DNA of 64,000 nucleotides from Bacillus pumilus (GTDB taxonomy: Bacteria; Bacillota; Bacilli; Bacillales; Bacillaceae), in the NCBI RefSeq assembly GCF_002744245.1, contig NZ_NKHG01000112.1, positions 124,001 through 188,000 of the forward strand, read 5' to 3'. The notes under the pieces were generated by a model. The model saw only the letters and a list, made by a program, of their open reading frames with translations, ran no database searches and was not told the origin of the DNA. A program made the translations under genes and the position numbers. Each line of letters begins with the position of its first letter. Position 1 is the first letter of the stretch. Positions 21,618 to 28,950 of this stretch are shown piece by piece.

Positions 21618-22793
21618 TTAATTCACCTTGATCATGATGGCATCCCCTTGACCGCCTCCACTGCAAATCGCTGCGATACCAATGCCGCCGCCTCTTTGTC
21701 TCAATGCATGAATCAAGGTCAGTATCATACGCGTTCCACTTGCCCCAATCGGGTGACCAAGTGCGACTGCTCCTCCGTTCACATTCATTTTCCGCCGGTC
21801 CAGCCGGAGAATTTTTTCACATGCTAAAGCCACCGCTGCAAAGGCCTCATTGATTTCAAACAAATCGATATCCTCTACACACTTGCCTGTTTTCTTTAAA
21901 ACCTTTTCGATCGCAAAGGCTGGTGTTTTCGGAAAGTCCTTCGCCTCTACTGCTACCTGTGCATGCCCAAGTACGACTGCCATTGGCTTTTCACCATGTT
22001 GCATAGCGTAAGTGTCTTTCATTAAAAGAAGCGCACCTGCTCCGTCATTGACACCCGGTGCGTTTCCAGCGGTAATGGTACCGGTCTGATCAAAAACAGG
22101 CATGAGCTTTGATAATCGTTCATATGACGTATCACGCCGCGGGGATTCATCTTCCGTGATAAGCTGATCCCCTTTTTTCGTCTTGACGGTGACTGGGGTC
22201 ATTTCATTTTTAAAAAAGCCGCTTTTTTGAGCTTCGACCGCTCGCTCATGACTTCTCAGTGCCCAAAGGTCTTGCTCTTCTCGCGTGATGCCAAGCTCCT
22301 TTGCTACCATACTTCCATACTCGCCCATATGAACACCTGTAAACGAACAGGTTAATCCATCTAAAATCATCGCATCTTGTACCGCACCATCTCCCATTTT
22401 GTAGCCCCATCGCGCTTTTTTTAGAAGATAAGGAGCATGAGACATGGATTCCATACCGCCTGCCACGATGACCTGGGCATCCCCCGCTCGAATGATTTGA
22501 TCGGCTGTGCTGACACTGCGCATTCCTGAAGCACAGACTTTATTGATGGTTTGCGTAGGAACCGACCATGGAAGATCAGCATGTCTAGCTGCTTGCCTTG
22601 AAGGAATTTGACCCTGTCCTCCTTGAAGGACACTTCCCATGATGACCTCATCCACCTCATGAGAAGTTGAGGCTCTTTGCAGTGCAGTCTTTATCGCCAT
22701 TCCGCCTAATTCTGCGGCAGTTAAACTACTTAAAGATCCGCCCATTTTTCCAAATGGTGTTCTCGCTCCAGATACAATGACTGTCGTGCTCAT
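21618..22793 (-). CDS. Acetyl-CoA acetyltransferase (thiolase), MmgA-like
   Basis: Thiolytic cleavage or condensation of acetoacetyl-CoA. The 391-residue protein has the nucleophilic cysteine in NKVCASGMRS (near 88), the His of GGAVALGHPIGASG (near 348) and the second cysteine in CSGGGQGDA (near 378). The start ATG at 22793 has GGGAGGGG about 7 bases upstream. A perfect cre site lies 18 bases upstream, so this gene and those downstream may be controlled by CcpA separately from fadF. B. subtilis mmgA is also catabolite-repressed, but there it belongs to a sigma-E operon at another locus. Confidence 0.92.
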   Translation of the reverse strand: MSTTVIVSGARTPFGKMGGSLSSLTAAELGGMAIKTALQRASTSHEVDEVIMGSVLQGGQGQIPSRQAARHADLPWSVPTQTINKVCASGMRSVSTADQIIRAGDAQVIVAGGMESMSHAPYLLKKARWGYKMGDGAVQDAMILDGLTCSFTGVHMGEYGSMVAKELGITREEQDLWALRSHERAVEAQKSGFFKNEMTPVTVKTKKGDQLITEDESPRRDTSYERLSKLMPVFDQTGTITAGNAPGVNDGAGALLLMKDTYAMQHGEKPMAVVLGHAQVAVEAKDFPKTPAFAIEKVLKKTGKCVEDIDLFEINEAFAAVALACEKILRLDRRKMNVNGGAVALGHPIGASGTRMILTLIHALRQRGGGIGIAAICSGGGQGDAIMIKVN

Positions 22794-22810
22794 TGATTTC
22801 CCCTCCCGTT

Positions 22811-22824
22811 TGTTACCGCTTACA
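22811..22824 (-). promoter_or_regulatory. Perfect cre (CcpA) site upstream of the thiolase gene
   Basis: Minus strand TGTAAGCGGTAACA matches the cre consensus TGWAANCGNTNWCA at all 14 positions. It lies between fadF and the mmgA-like gene. Confidence 0.8.
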
Positions 22825-22860
22825 TATAATCTAGACGATTGATGCAATTTCGCCATACAC

Positions 22861-22889
22861 ATGCCGATGAACATAAGATTCATCGGCAT
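22861..22889. other. Long perfect hairpin between fadF and the mmgA-like gene
   Basis: ATGCCGATGAA and TTCATCGGCAT form an 11-bp stem with a 7-base loop. No U-run follows, so it is more likely a processing or stability element than a terminator. Confidence 0.5.
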
Positions 22890-22893
22890 ATCA

Positions 22894-25008
22894 TCATGAC
22901 GAAGCCTGATTTCTAGACTCGCCAAACACTGATTTTTCCAGAAGTTCTGCGACGTCGAATGTGCCTACTTGCTCCTCTACTTCCTTCGCTTTCGTCCCAT
23001 CTCCCAGCATGGTTAAACAATACGGGCAGCCCGAGCTGATGATGGACGGCTGTACCTGTAACGCCTGCTCCGTTCGTGCTGTGTTAATCCGAGTACCTGT
23101 CTCTTCTTCCATCCACATTAAGCCTCCACCTGCACCGCAGCACATACCGGTTTCACGGTTTCGCTCCATTTCTTTCAGTGTCACACCAGGAATGGCTTTT
23201 AAAATATCTCTTGGTGGATCATACACTTCGTTATACCTGCCCAGATAGCAAGAATCGTGGAAGGTAATCACTTCATTCACTTCATGTACAGGTGTTAATT
23301 TCCCTTTTTTGACTAGCTCTGAAAGTAATTCTGTATGATGGTACACTTCTGCCTCAAGCCCGAAGTCTGGGTATTCATTTTTAAATAAATTGTAAGCGTG
23401 CGGATCAATCGTGACAATCTTTGTGACATTATTTTTCTGGAATTCTTCAATGTTCTTTGTGGCAAGCTCTTGGAACAAAAATTCATTCCCGAGTCTTCTT
23501 GGTGTGTCACCTGAGTTTTTCTCTTTATTGCCTAAGATGGCAAAGGAGACGCCTGCTTCATTGAGCAGTTTTGCAAAGGCAAGCGCAATCTTTTGGCTTC
23601 TATTGTCATATGCTCCCATTGAGCCGACCCAGAATAAATAATCAAAGGACTGATCTGATTTTTTCAATTCTTTCACTGTCGGCACATGCACATCTTCCCT
23701 GAGATCACGCCAATTCTCCCTTTCTTTTCGATTCAATCCCCAAGGGTTTCCTTGGCGCTCAATGCTTGTCATGGCACGCTGTGCATCTGCGTCCATTTTT
23801 CCTTCTGTCAACACGAGGTATCTGCGCATATCAATAATCTTGTCAACGTGTTCGTTCATGACAGGGCATTGATCTTCACAGTTTCGGCAAGTCGTACATG
23901 CCCAGATTTCTTCTTCTGTAATGACCTCACCAATCAATGAAGGATGATACATGGTACTAGCGGCTGATTCTTCAGCTCCGGCTCCTCTCGCCTGCATCGC
24001 CAGCTGATTCCCGGTTGTCTGCCTGAAGGCAAGCTGCGGCACCCAAGGCGTCTTCGATGTAATCGCAGCTCCTTTATCCGTTAAATGATCCCTTAACCTT
24101 AAAATCAAATCCATTGGAGAAAGCATTTTCCCAGTACCTGTTGCCGGGCACATATTCGTGCAGCGCCCACATTCCACACAGGCATAAAGATCGATCAGCT
24201 GAGACTGCCGGAAATCTTCAATTTTCCCAACACCGAAGGTCTCTTGGGTTTCATCTTCAAAATCAATTTTTTGCAGCTTGCCCGGCGGGTCTAATCTGCT
24301 GGCAAATACATTCACCGGACCTGCAATCAGATGGGCATGCTTTGATTGTGGGACATACACTAAGAACGTCAGCAAAATCAGGAGATGCACCCACCATGCC
24401 ACATAAAAAACAATCGTTGCCGCAAGTGGCGAAAGTCCGCCTAGCAAGAAGGCAATAGATGAAGCAATTGGCTCAGTTGGTGACAGTGAATGTCCATGCC
24501 AAATGATATTCATGCCGTTCCCCAGTAATACAGTCAGCATCAAACCACCAATAAACAGCAGCACAAGACCTGATTTAAAGCCTCTTTTTAAACGAACAAG
24601 CTTCTCTACATACCTTCTATGGAAAGCCCAAACAACCGCCACTAGGATCAGAAGTGTGACGACCTCTTGGAAGAACGTAAAGGCGCCATACAGAGGCCCT
24701 AATGGAAGCCCGCTATCTGGAACAAGTCCCTTCATAATAAAATCAAGGGCACCGAACTGAACTAGAATAAATCCATAGAAAAACAGCACATGAATGATGC
24801 CGCTCTTCTTGTCCTTTAACAGCTTCTTTTGTCCAAACACATTGACCCAAACACGCTCTAAGCGTTTCTTCATGTCTTGTTGAAACTCTTCTTTTTTACC
24901 AAGACGAATATACGCCGCTCGTGTTCGAATGAGATAAATAAACAAATACACAGCGTAAGCGGTCACCACCGCAAATGCAATCAAGTTCATCATTAAAAGG
25001 CTATTCAT
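22894..25008 (-). CDS. fadF: FadF, membrane iron-sulfur oxidoreductase of fatty acid oxidation
   Basis: The 704-residue protein has an N-terminal membrane domain with about six helices (respiratory nitrate reductase gamma-like, residues 1-250), two 4Fe-4S ferredoxin-type clusters (CVECGRCTNMCP near 285 and CTTCRNCEDQCP near 370), and a C-terminal half with two CCG-type cysteine domains (HDSCYLGRYNEVYDPPR and MCCGAGGGLMW). It is thought to pass electrons from acyl-CoA dehydrogenase via ETF to the quinone pool. The start ATG at 25008 has GGGGGAG 6 bases upstream. It is the first gene of the operon, and a FadR operator lies upstream. B. subtilis YwjF/FadF is the orthologue. Confidence 0.92.
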   Translation of the reverse strand: MNSLLMMNLIAFAVVTAYAVYLFIYLIRTRAAYIRLGKKEEFQQDMKKRLERVWVNVFGQKKLLKDKKSGIIHVLFFYGFILVQFGALDFIMKGLVPDSGLPLGPLYGAFTFFQEVVTLLILVAVVWAFHRRYVEKLVRLKRGFKSGLVLLFIGGLMLTVLLGNGMNIIWHGHSLSPTEPIASSIAFLLGGLSPLAATIVFYVAWWVHLLILLTFLVYVPQSKHAHLIAGPVNVFASRLDPPGKLQKIDFEDETQETFGVGKIEDFRQSQLIDLYACVECGRCTNMCPATGTGKMLSPMDLILRLRDHLTDKGAAITSKTPWVPQLAFRQTTGNQLAMQARGAGAEESAASTMYHPSLIGEVITEEEIWACTTCRNCEDQCPVMNEHVDKIIDMRRYLVLTEGKMDADAQRAMTSIERQGNPWGLNRKERENWRDLREDVHVPTVKELKKSDQSFDYLFWVGSMGAYDNRSQKIALAFAKLLNEAGVSFAILGNKEKNSGDTPRRLGNEFLFQELATKNIEEFQKNNVTKIVTIDPHAYNLFKNEYPDFGLEAEVYHHTELLSELVKKGKLTPVHEVNEVITFHDSCYLGRYNEVYDPPRDILKAIPGVTLKEMERNRETGMCCGAGGGLMWMEEETGTRINTARTEQALQVQPSIISSGCPYCLTMLGDGTKAKEVEEQVGTFDVAELLEKSVFGESRNQASS

Positions 25009-25077
25009 CTTGCTCCCCCTTTCATTCCCCAAAACCCAGTTTGTTCCGTTTCCATGTTGTACCTCTATCATAAATAA

Positions 25078-25095
25078 TGAATGAGTATTCAGTCA
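25078..25095. promoter_or_regulatory. FadR operator
   Basis: TGAATGAGTATTCAGTCA matches the Bacillus FadR box TGAATGANTANTCATTCA with one mismatch. It lies 70 bases upstream of fadF and 59 upstream of clsB, so it can repress the fad operon until long-chain acyl-CoA releases FadR. Confidence 0.8.
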
Positions 25096-25153
25096 ATATT
25101 TTTTACACGTTTGGGTACACTATTGAAATATGGAGAAAAAAGGAGGAACCTTC

Positions 25154-26350
25154 ATGATCACATTGATCATTCTACTCGTACTCATTGCCATCGTACTACT
25201 CGTGATTTTGGATCTTTATATGGCAAAGAAATATTTTTCTACCCATGCTTTCGAACAGACTTTTGACCAAACAAGTGGCGATGCAGTCTTTTATCATGAT
25301 GGCGAACCACTTTTTGATCAGCTGCTCATGGATATTCAGCAGGCCTCTTCTTCTATTCATATGATGTTCTTTATTGTAAAGAACGACAAGATTGGGCAAA
25401 GAATCTTACAAGCACTTAAAGCCAAAGCAGAGCAAGGCGTTTCGGTCTTTTTGCTAACGGATCGATTAGGCTCCTTTTCATTTGATCAAAAGGTGATCCA
25501 CATGCTAGAAAAAAGCGGCATTCAATTTTACTTTTTAAATAAACCTCGTTTTCCTTTTTTGATTTATCGTTTAAACATGAGAAATCACCGTAAGATTACG
25601 GTCATTGATGGGAAGATTGGCTATATTGGCGGGTTTAATATCGGTGATGAATATGTAGGGAAAAACGGCAGATTTGGCATTTGGAAAGATTATCATTTAC
25701 GAATGACCGGACAGGTTGTTGCAGACCTCCAGCATGTGTTCCTCAATGATTTGTACCGGGCATCTGGCATTCACGAGTTGCAATACGAAGTTTTCCCTGC
25801 AATGGAGCCGGGAACATTAAAATGTACAACACGTGCGACTGCTGGATTTTCTTTAGAAAGCTTATTTCTCCAAGATATTCAGCAGGCGAGGCAGCAAATC
25901 ACCATCTGTACGCCTTATTTTATTCCATCAGCCCCTCTTCTCAAGGCCCTGCTTGAGGCGCAGAAGCGAGGCGTCACTATCGAAATCATCATCCCAATGA
26001 AGGCGGATCATCCTTTCGTGAAAGAGGCTGGATTTCATTATTTGAAGGATCTGATTGCCGCTGGCTGTCTTGTGTATCGATTTTATAAAGGGTTTTATCA
26101 TTCGAAAGCCATTCTCATTGATCATAGACGCTGCATCATCAGTACAGCGAATTTTGATAAGCGCAGCTTGTTTTTAAATGAAGAAGTAGATGTAGCGATT
26201 GAAGATGCAGCCTTTACAGCTCACGTGGAGGAAAAGATCCGCGAACACATTGAAGTTTCTGAGCTCATGACAGATGAGAAATACAAACAGCGTCCTTTTT
26301 ATACGCGTCCGCTCGAGTGGATTGGCGTCATGTTCTCTTATTTTTTATAA
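25154..26350 (+). CDS. clsB: Cardiolipin synthase ClsB (minor, YwjE)
   Basis: Phospholipase D-superfamily enzyme joining two phosphatidylglycerols, or a related transfer. The 398-residue protein has one N-terminal membrane helix (residues 1-23) and two HKD motifs: HRKITVIDGKIGYIGG (near 146) and HSKAILIDHRRCIISTANFD (near 315). The start ATG at 25154 has AGGAGG 7 bases upstream. Its length equals B. subtilis YwjE. It is divergent from the fad operon and is followed after 12 bases by uvsE on the same strand. Confidence 0.9.
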   Translation: MITLIILLVLIAIVLLVILDLYMAKKYFSTHAFEQTFDQTSGDAVFYHDGEPLFDQLLMDIQQASSSIHMMFFIVKNDKIGQRILQALKAKAEQGVSVFLLTDRLGSFSFDQKVIHMLEKSGIQFYFLNKPRFPFLIYRLNMRNHRKITVIDGKIGYIGGFNIGDEYVGKNGRFGIWKDYHLRMTGQVVADLQHVFLNDLYRASGIHELQYEVFPAMEPGTLKCTTRATAGFSLESLFLQDIQQARQQITICTPYFIPSAPLLKALLEAQKRGVTIEIIIPMKADHPFVKEAGFHYLKDLIAAGCLVYRFYKGFYHSKAILIDHRRCIISTANFDKRSLFLNEEVDVAIEDAAFTAHVEEKIREHIEVSELMTDEKYKQRPFYTRPLEWIGVMFSYFL

Positions 26351-26362
26351 AGGAGATGACCT

Positions 26363-27325
26363 ATGCGTTATCGATTTGGTTATGTATCCAATGCCGTCAC
26401 CTTGTGGGAAGCTTCTCCTGCCAAGTCGCTGACCTTCGCAAGATACAGCAAGCTCTCAAAGAAGGACAGAGAGGAGGCTTTGTTAAGAACAACGAAGGCC
26501 AATCTCGTCAATACGTTAAGAACGCTTTATTTTGCCATTGCTCATGATATTCCGCTTTACCGTTTTTCCAGCTCAATTGTTCCGCTGGCAACCCATCCCG
26601 AGGTTCGCTGGGACTTTGCGACACCGTTTCGCAACGAGTTTGTTGAGATTGGCCAATTGGTGAAACGGCACGGATTAAGAGTGAGCTTTCACCCCAATCA
26701 ATTCACCTTATTTACAAGCCCAAAGCATTCGATCACAGAGAATGCCGTGATTGATATGACGTATCATTTTCAGATGCTTGAAGCGATGAGGCTTGAAGAG
26801 GAAGGCTATATGAATATTCATGTGGGTGGTACATACGGAGATAAGGAATCGGCTCTTCAGCGCTTTGATGAAAATATCAAACAGCTCCCTTCCCATATCA
26901 AGGCGAGAATGACTCTTGAAAATGATGATAAAACGTATACGTCATTAGAAACACTCGGTGTATGCGAAAAGCACGACATTCCGTTTGTTTTTGATTACCA
27001 TCATCACGTCGCAAACAAAGATGACAATACCGCACTTGAGGATATCCTGCCAAGAATGTTCGACACTTGGGCAAGCACCGGCATTCCGCCTAAAATTCAT
27101 TTGTCCTCACCAAAATCAGAAAAGGCCATACGGAGCCATGCGGACGGTGTTGACATATCCTTTGTCTTACCGCTTTTTCAAGCATTAAAGCCGTACGGAC
27201 GCAATGTGGATTTTATGATTGAGGCGAAGTTAAAGGATCAAGCTCTGCTCCGCCTTGTCGAAGAGCTGTCTGCGATTAGAGGCAATCGGCGAACGGGCGG
27301 GGGAACACTTGAGTGGAAATCATAG
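26363..27325 (+). CDS. uvsE: UV DNA damage endonuclease
   Basis: TIM-barrel metal-dependent endonuclease that nicks 5' of UV photoproducts, an alternative to UvrABC. The 320-residue protein begins [19 protein letters not shown] and shows the metal-ligand strands typical of UVDE: SFHPNQF (near 100), [12 protein letters not shown] (near 152), LENDDKTY (near 188), FVFDYHHH (near 210) and [12 protein letters not shown] near 287. AAAGGAGATG precedes the ATG. It is co-directional with clsB. In B. subtilis ywjD protects spores from UV. Confidence 0.93.
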   Translation: MRYRFGYVSNAVTLWEASPAKSLTFARYSKLSKKDREEALLRTTKANLVNTLRTLYFAIAHDIPLYRFSSSIVPLATHPEVRWDFATPFRNEFVEIGQLVKRHGLRVSFHPNQFTLFTSPKHSITENAVIDMTYHFQMLEAMRLEEEGYMNIHVGGTYGDKESALQRFDENIKQLPSHIKARMTLENDDKTYTSLETLGVCEKHDIPFVFDYHHHVANKDDNTALEDILPRMFDTWASTGIPPKIHLSSPKSEKAIRSHADGVDISFVLPLFQALKPYGRNVDFMIEAKLKDQALLRLVEELSAIRGNRRTGGGTLEWKS

Positions 27326-27331
27326 AAAAAG

Positions 27332-27357
27332 GTTTACCCCTGTGCAAACAGGGGTAA
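27332..27357 (+). promoter_or_regulatory. Sigma-B promoter of ywjC
   Basis: GTTTAC, 14 bases, GGGTAA, close to the general-stress sigma-B consensus GTTTAA-N12-15-GGGWAW. The two boxes happen to be partly complementary and look like a hairpin, but no T-run follows. Confidence 0.7.
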
Positions 27358-27398
27358 CAAAGCTATTGTGAGAAAGTAATGAACAGGAGGATATGAAG

Positions 27399-27653
27399 AT
27401 GTCTCAAATCTATTCAATCCGAATTGCTGCCAAATCGTTGAATTTACATAAGCTCATTTCTCTATATGAAAAGTGCCAGCAGGCTCAGCATCGATTATAT
27501 GTGTATTCTAAAAAAGCAATGTGCAACATTAAGAATATCGTAGAGCTCGAAACCTTTAGACTCACTCATTTAGAGTCAGACTACTTAATTGTGGTAGAGG
27601 GGAAAAAGGCACACGACCTTCTTCAACCATTTGAAAAAGAGAATGTTTCATAA
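27399..27653 (+). CDS. ywjC: YwjC, small general-stress protein with HPr-like layout
   Basis: 84 residues from the ATG at 27399 (AGGAGG 8 bases upstream; the in-frame ATG two codons earlier is too close). The predicted strand-helix order and length resemble HPr: a strand (YSIRIAAK), helix (HKLISLYEKCQQ), strand (HRLYVYSKK), helix (NIKNIVELETFRL), strand (DYLIVVEG), helix (AHDLLQPFEK). The HPr active-site His and regulatory Ser contexts are not conserved, so phosphotransfer is unlikely. Function unknown. Expression under general stress is inferred from the promoter. Confidence 0.75.
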   Translation: MSQIYSIRIAAKSLNLHKLISLYEKCQQAQHRLYVYSKKAMCNIKNIVELETFRLTHLESDYLIVVEGKKAHDLLQPFEKENVS

Positions 27654-27659
27654 AAAGAA

Positions 27660-27686
27660 GAGCAGCCCATGGGCCATGGGCTGCTC
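27660..27686 (-). terminator. Terminator of the S66 peptidase gene
   Basis: GAGCAGCCCATGG and CCATGGGCTGCTC form a long stem; on the minus strand TTCTTTTT follows. It abuts the truncated repeat copy. Confidence 0.8.
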
Positions 27687-27730
27687 TCAGATTGTTGACA
27701 AGGGGCTAAAATAATTTTTATTTTAGCTCT
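27686..27730. repeat. Intergenic repeat, truncated copy 3
   Basis: CTCAGATTGTTGACAAGG followed by GGCTAAAATAATTTTTATTTTAGC corresponds to one end and the internal hairpin of the elements at 3287 and 28800. It breaks off inside the 3' end of the minus-strand peptidase gene, whose last codons and stop fall in the hairpin. Confidence 0.75.
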
Positions 27731-28734
27731 TTTTCTGATATCCACGGTTCTGTCAGCCAAATCTCGGCTGTCTTCGCATCCATTTTGACATGTGTTCCAA
27801 TCGGCATGGTTAGCATCGGGTGCGTATGGGCACAGTCAAAATCAGCGATAAGCGGCCTCTTTGTGTCCCCGAGCACCTCAAGTAAAATATCATGCGGTTT
27901 TTTGCCCGTTCCTTCATCATCAAACAGCTCATGTTTCCCTAAGAGAATACCTGATACCCGTTCAAACACACCATTTACCTTCAGAAGAGAAAAGTTTTTT
28001 TCTACAATCGAAGCGGTTTTCATACAGTCCTCAATGAATAGGATGTCTCCCTTCTGGACCTGAGGCATGAACTCACTCCCCCATATGCCGTACATGGCAT
28101 TTAAGTTCCCTCCGATCAGCCTGCCTTCTGCCTGTCCCCCTATGACGCACAGCCAATCGTTTGGTCGCTTTTCTTTGTCACGGGTTTTCTCTTCCCAGTT
28201 GATCCGTTCATCTGTCCAAAAGGGCGGTTTTTTCACCTGATATGGAATGGCTTGCGGGTGAATGAGGATGTCCTCAAAAGATTGATATGTATGAGTAACA
28301 AATGGTTCAAATTCTCCAAAAGATGGGACAAGCGCCGGTCCGTAGAACACAGGCAGTCCAGTTTTTTCATAGGCCGCTAAAAGAATCGCCGTCGCGTCTG
28401 AATAACCGATCATGATTTTTGGATGTTTCTTTAGCAATTCAAAATCAAGATATGGCAGCAAACTATTCGAATTCGTACCACCAATCATCGACATCATACA
28501 GGCCAAATCCTCTCTAGCCATCAGCTCATTCAGCTCATCCGCTCGTTCTTGAATCGTCCCAGAACGGTAGTGATCCTCTTTTCCTGTCAATGACCCTGAT
28601 TCAACAATGAATCCTTGGTGCTCAAGCCATTCCTTCGCCCGCTGATACCTAAGAGGCGAGGTCGCAGATGCTGGACTCGAGGGAGAAAAAATGCCGATCT
28701 TATCGCCCTTTTGTAAACGCCGAAGTCCCTTCAT
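27718..28734 (-). CDS. S66 family peptidase, MccF/LD-carboxypeptidase-like (first copy)
   Basis: Serine peptidase of 338 residues in the LdcA/MccF family, which removes D-Ala from muropeptides (LdcA) or cleaves microcin C-type aminoacyl nucleotides (MccF). The nucleophile Ser is in IGYSDAT (near 115), and the Glu and His partners are in the C-terminal part (FIEDCMKTASIVEK and CAHTHPMLTMPIG near 310). The length and the WTDERINWEE insert are closer to MccF-like proteins than to compact LdcA. The last codons and stop lie in a truncated repeat hairpin. A second S66 gene lies at 32417. Confidence 0.85.
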   Translation of the reverse strand: MKGLRRLQKGDKIGIFSPSSPASATSPLRYQRAKEWLEHQGFIVESGSLTGKEDHYRSGTIQERADELNELMAREDLACMMSMIGGTNSNSLLPYLDFELLKKHPKIMIGYSDATAILLAAYEKTGLPVFYGPALVPSFGEFEPFVTHTYQSFEDILIHPQAIPYQVKKPPFWTDERINWEEKTRDKEKRPNDWLCVIGGQAEGRLIGGNLNAMYGIWGSEFMPQVQKGDILFIEDCMKTASIVEKNFSLLKVNGVFERVSGILLGKHELFDDEGTGKKPHDILLEVLGDTKRPLIADFDCAHTHPMLTMPIGTHVKMDAKTAEIWLTEPWISEKELK

Positions 28735-28781
28735 TCCATCAGATCCTTCCTACACAAGTTTTTTTATATCCTAACAAAAAA

Positions 28782-28801
28782 AGCCCTTGATCAAAAGGGC
28801 T
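28782..28801 (-). terminator. Terminator downstream of the ABC exporter gene
   Basis: On the minus strand AGCCCTT and AAGGGCT pair, followed by TTTTTTTG. The repeat copy 2 lies between the gene's stop codon and this hairpin. Confidence 0.75.
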
Positions 28802-28945
28802 CAGATTGTTGACAAAGGGCTAAAATGATCTTTATTTTAGCCCTTTGTGTTCTTTTCAGCGTGATAGAATACCTTTGAAGTCTAGGAAGGACGAGCACTG
28901 CGCACAGACCTGCGGGCGAATGCGAGGGTTTGTCTACACGCTGAG
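28800..28945. repeat. Intergenic repeat, copy 2 (146 bp)
   Basis: Starts CTCAGATTGTTGACAAAG and ends CTTTGTCTACACGCTGAG reversed as GTTTGTCTACACGCTGAG; the ends are imperfect inverted repeats (14 of 17 positions). It carries the hairpin AAAGGGCTAAAAT/ATTTTAGCCCTTT and the block TTTGAAGTCTAGGAAGGACG shared with copy 1. It lies 5 bases downstream of the ABC exporter stop codon, in the same relative orientation as copy 1 has to racA. It lacks about 30 bases present in the middle of copy 1. Confidence 0.85.
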
Positions 28946-28950
28946 CCCTC

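Noticed and set aside
27332-27357. Terminator hairpin after uvsE
   Set aside because: The complementarity exists but no T-run follows; the two arms are better read as sigma-B -35 and -10 boxes.
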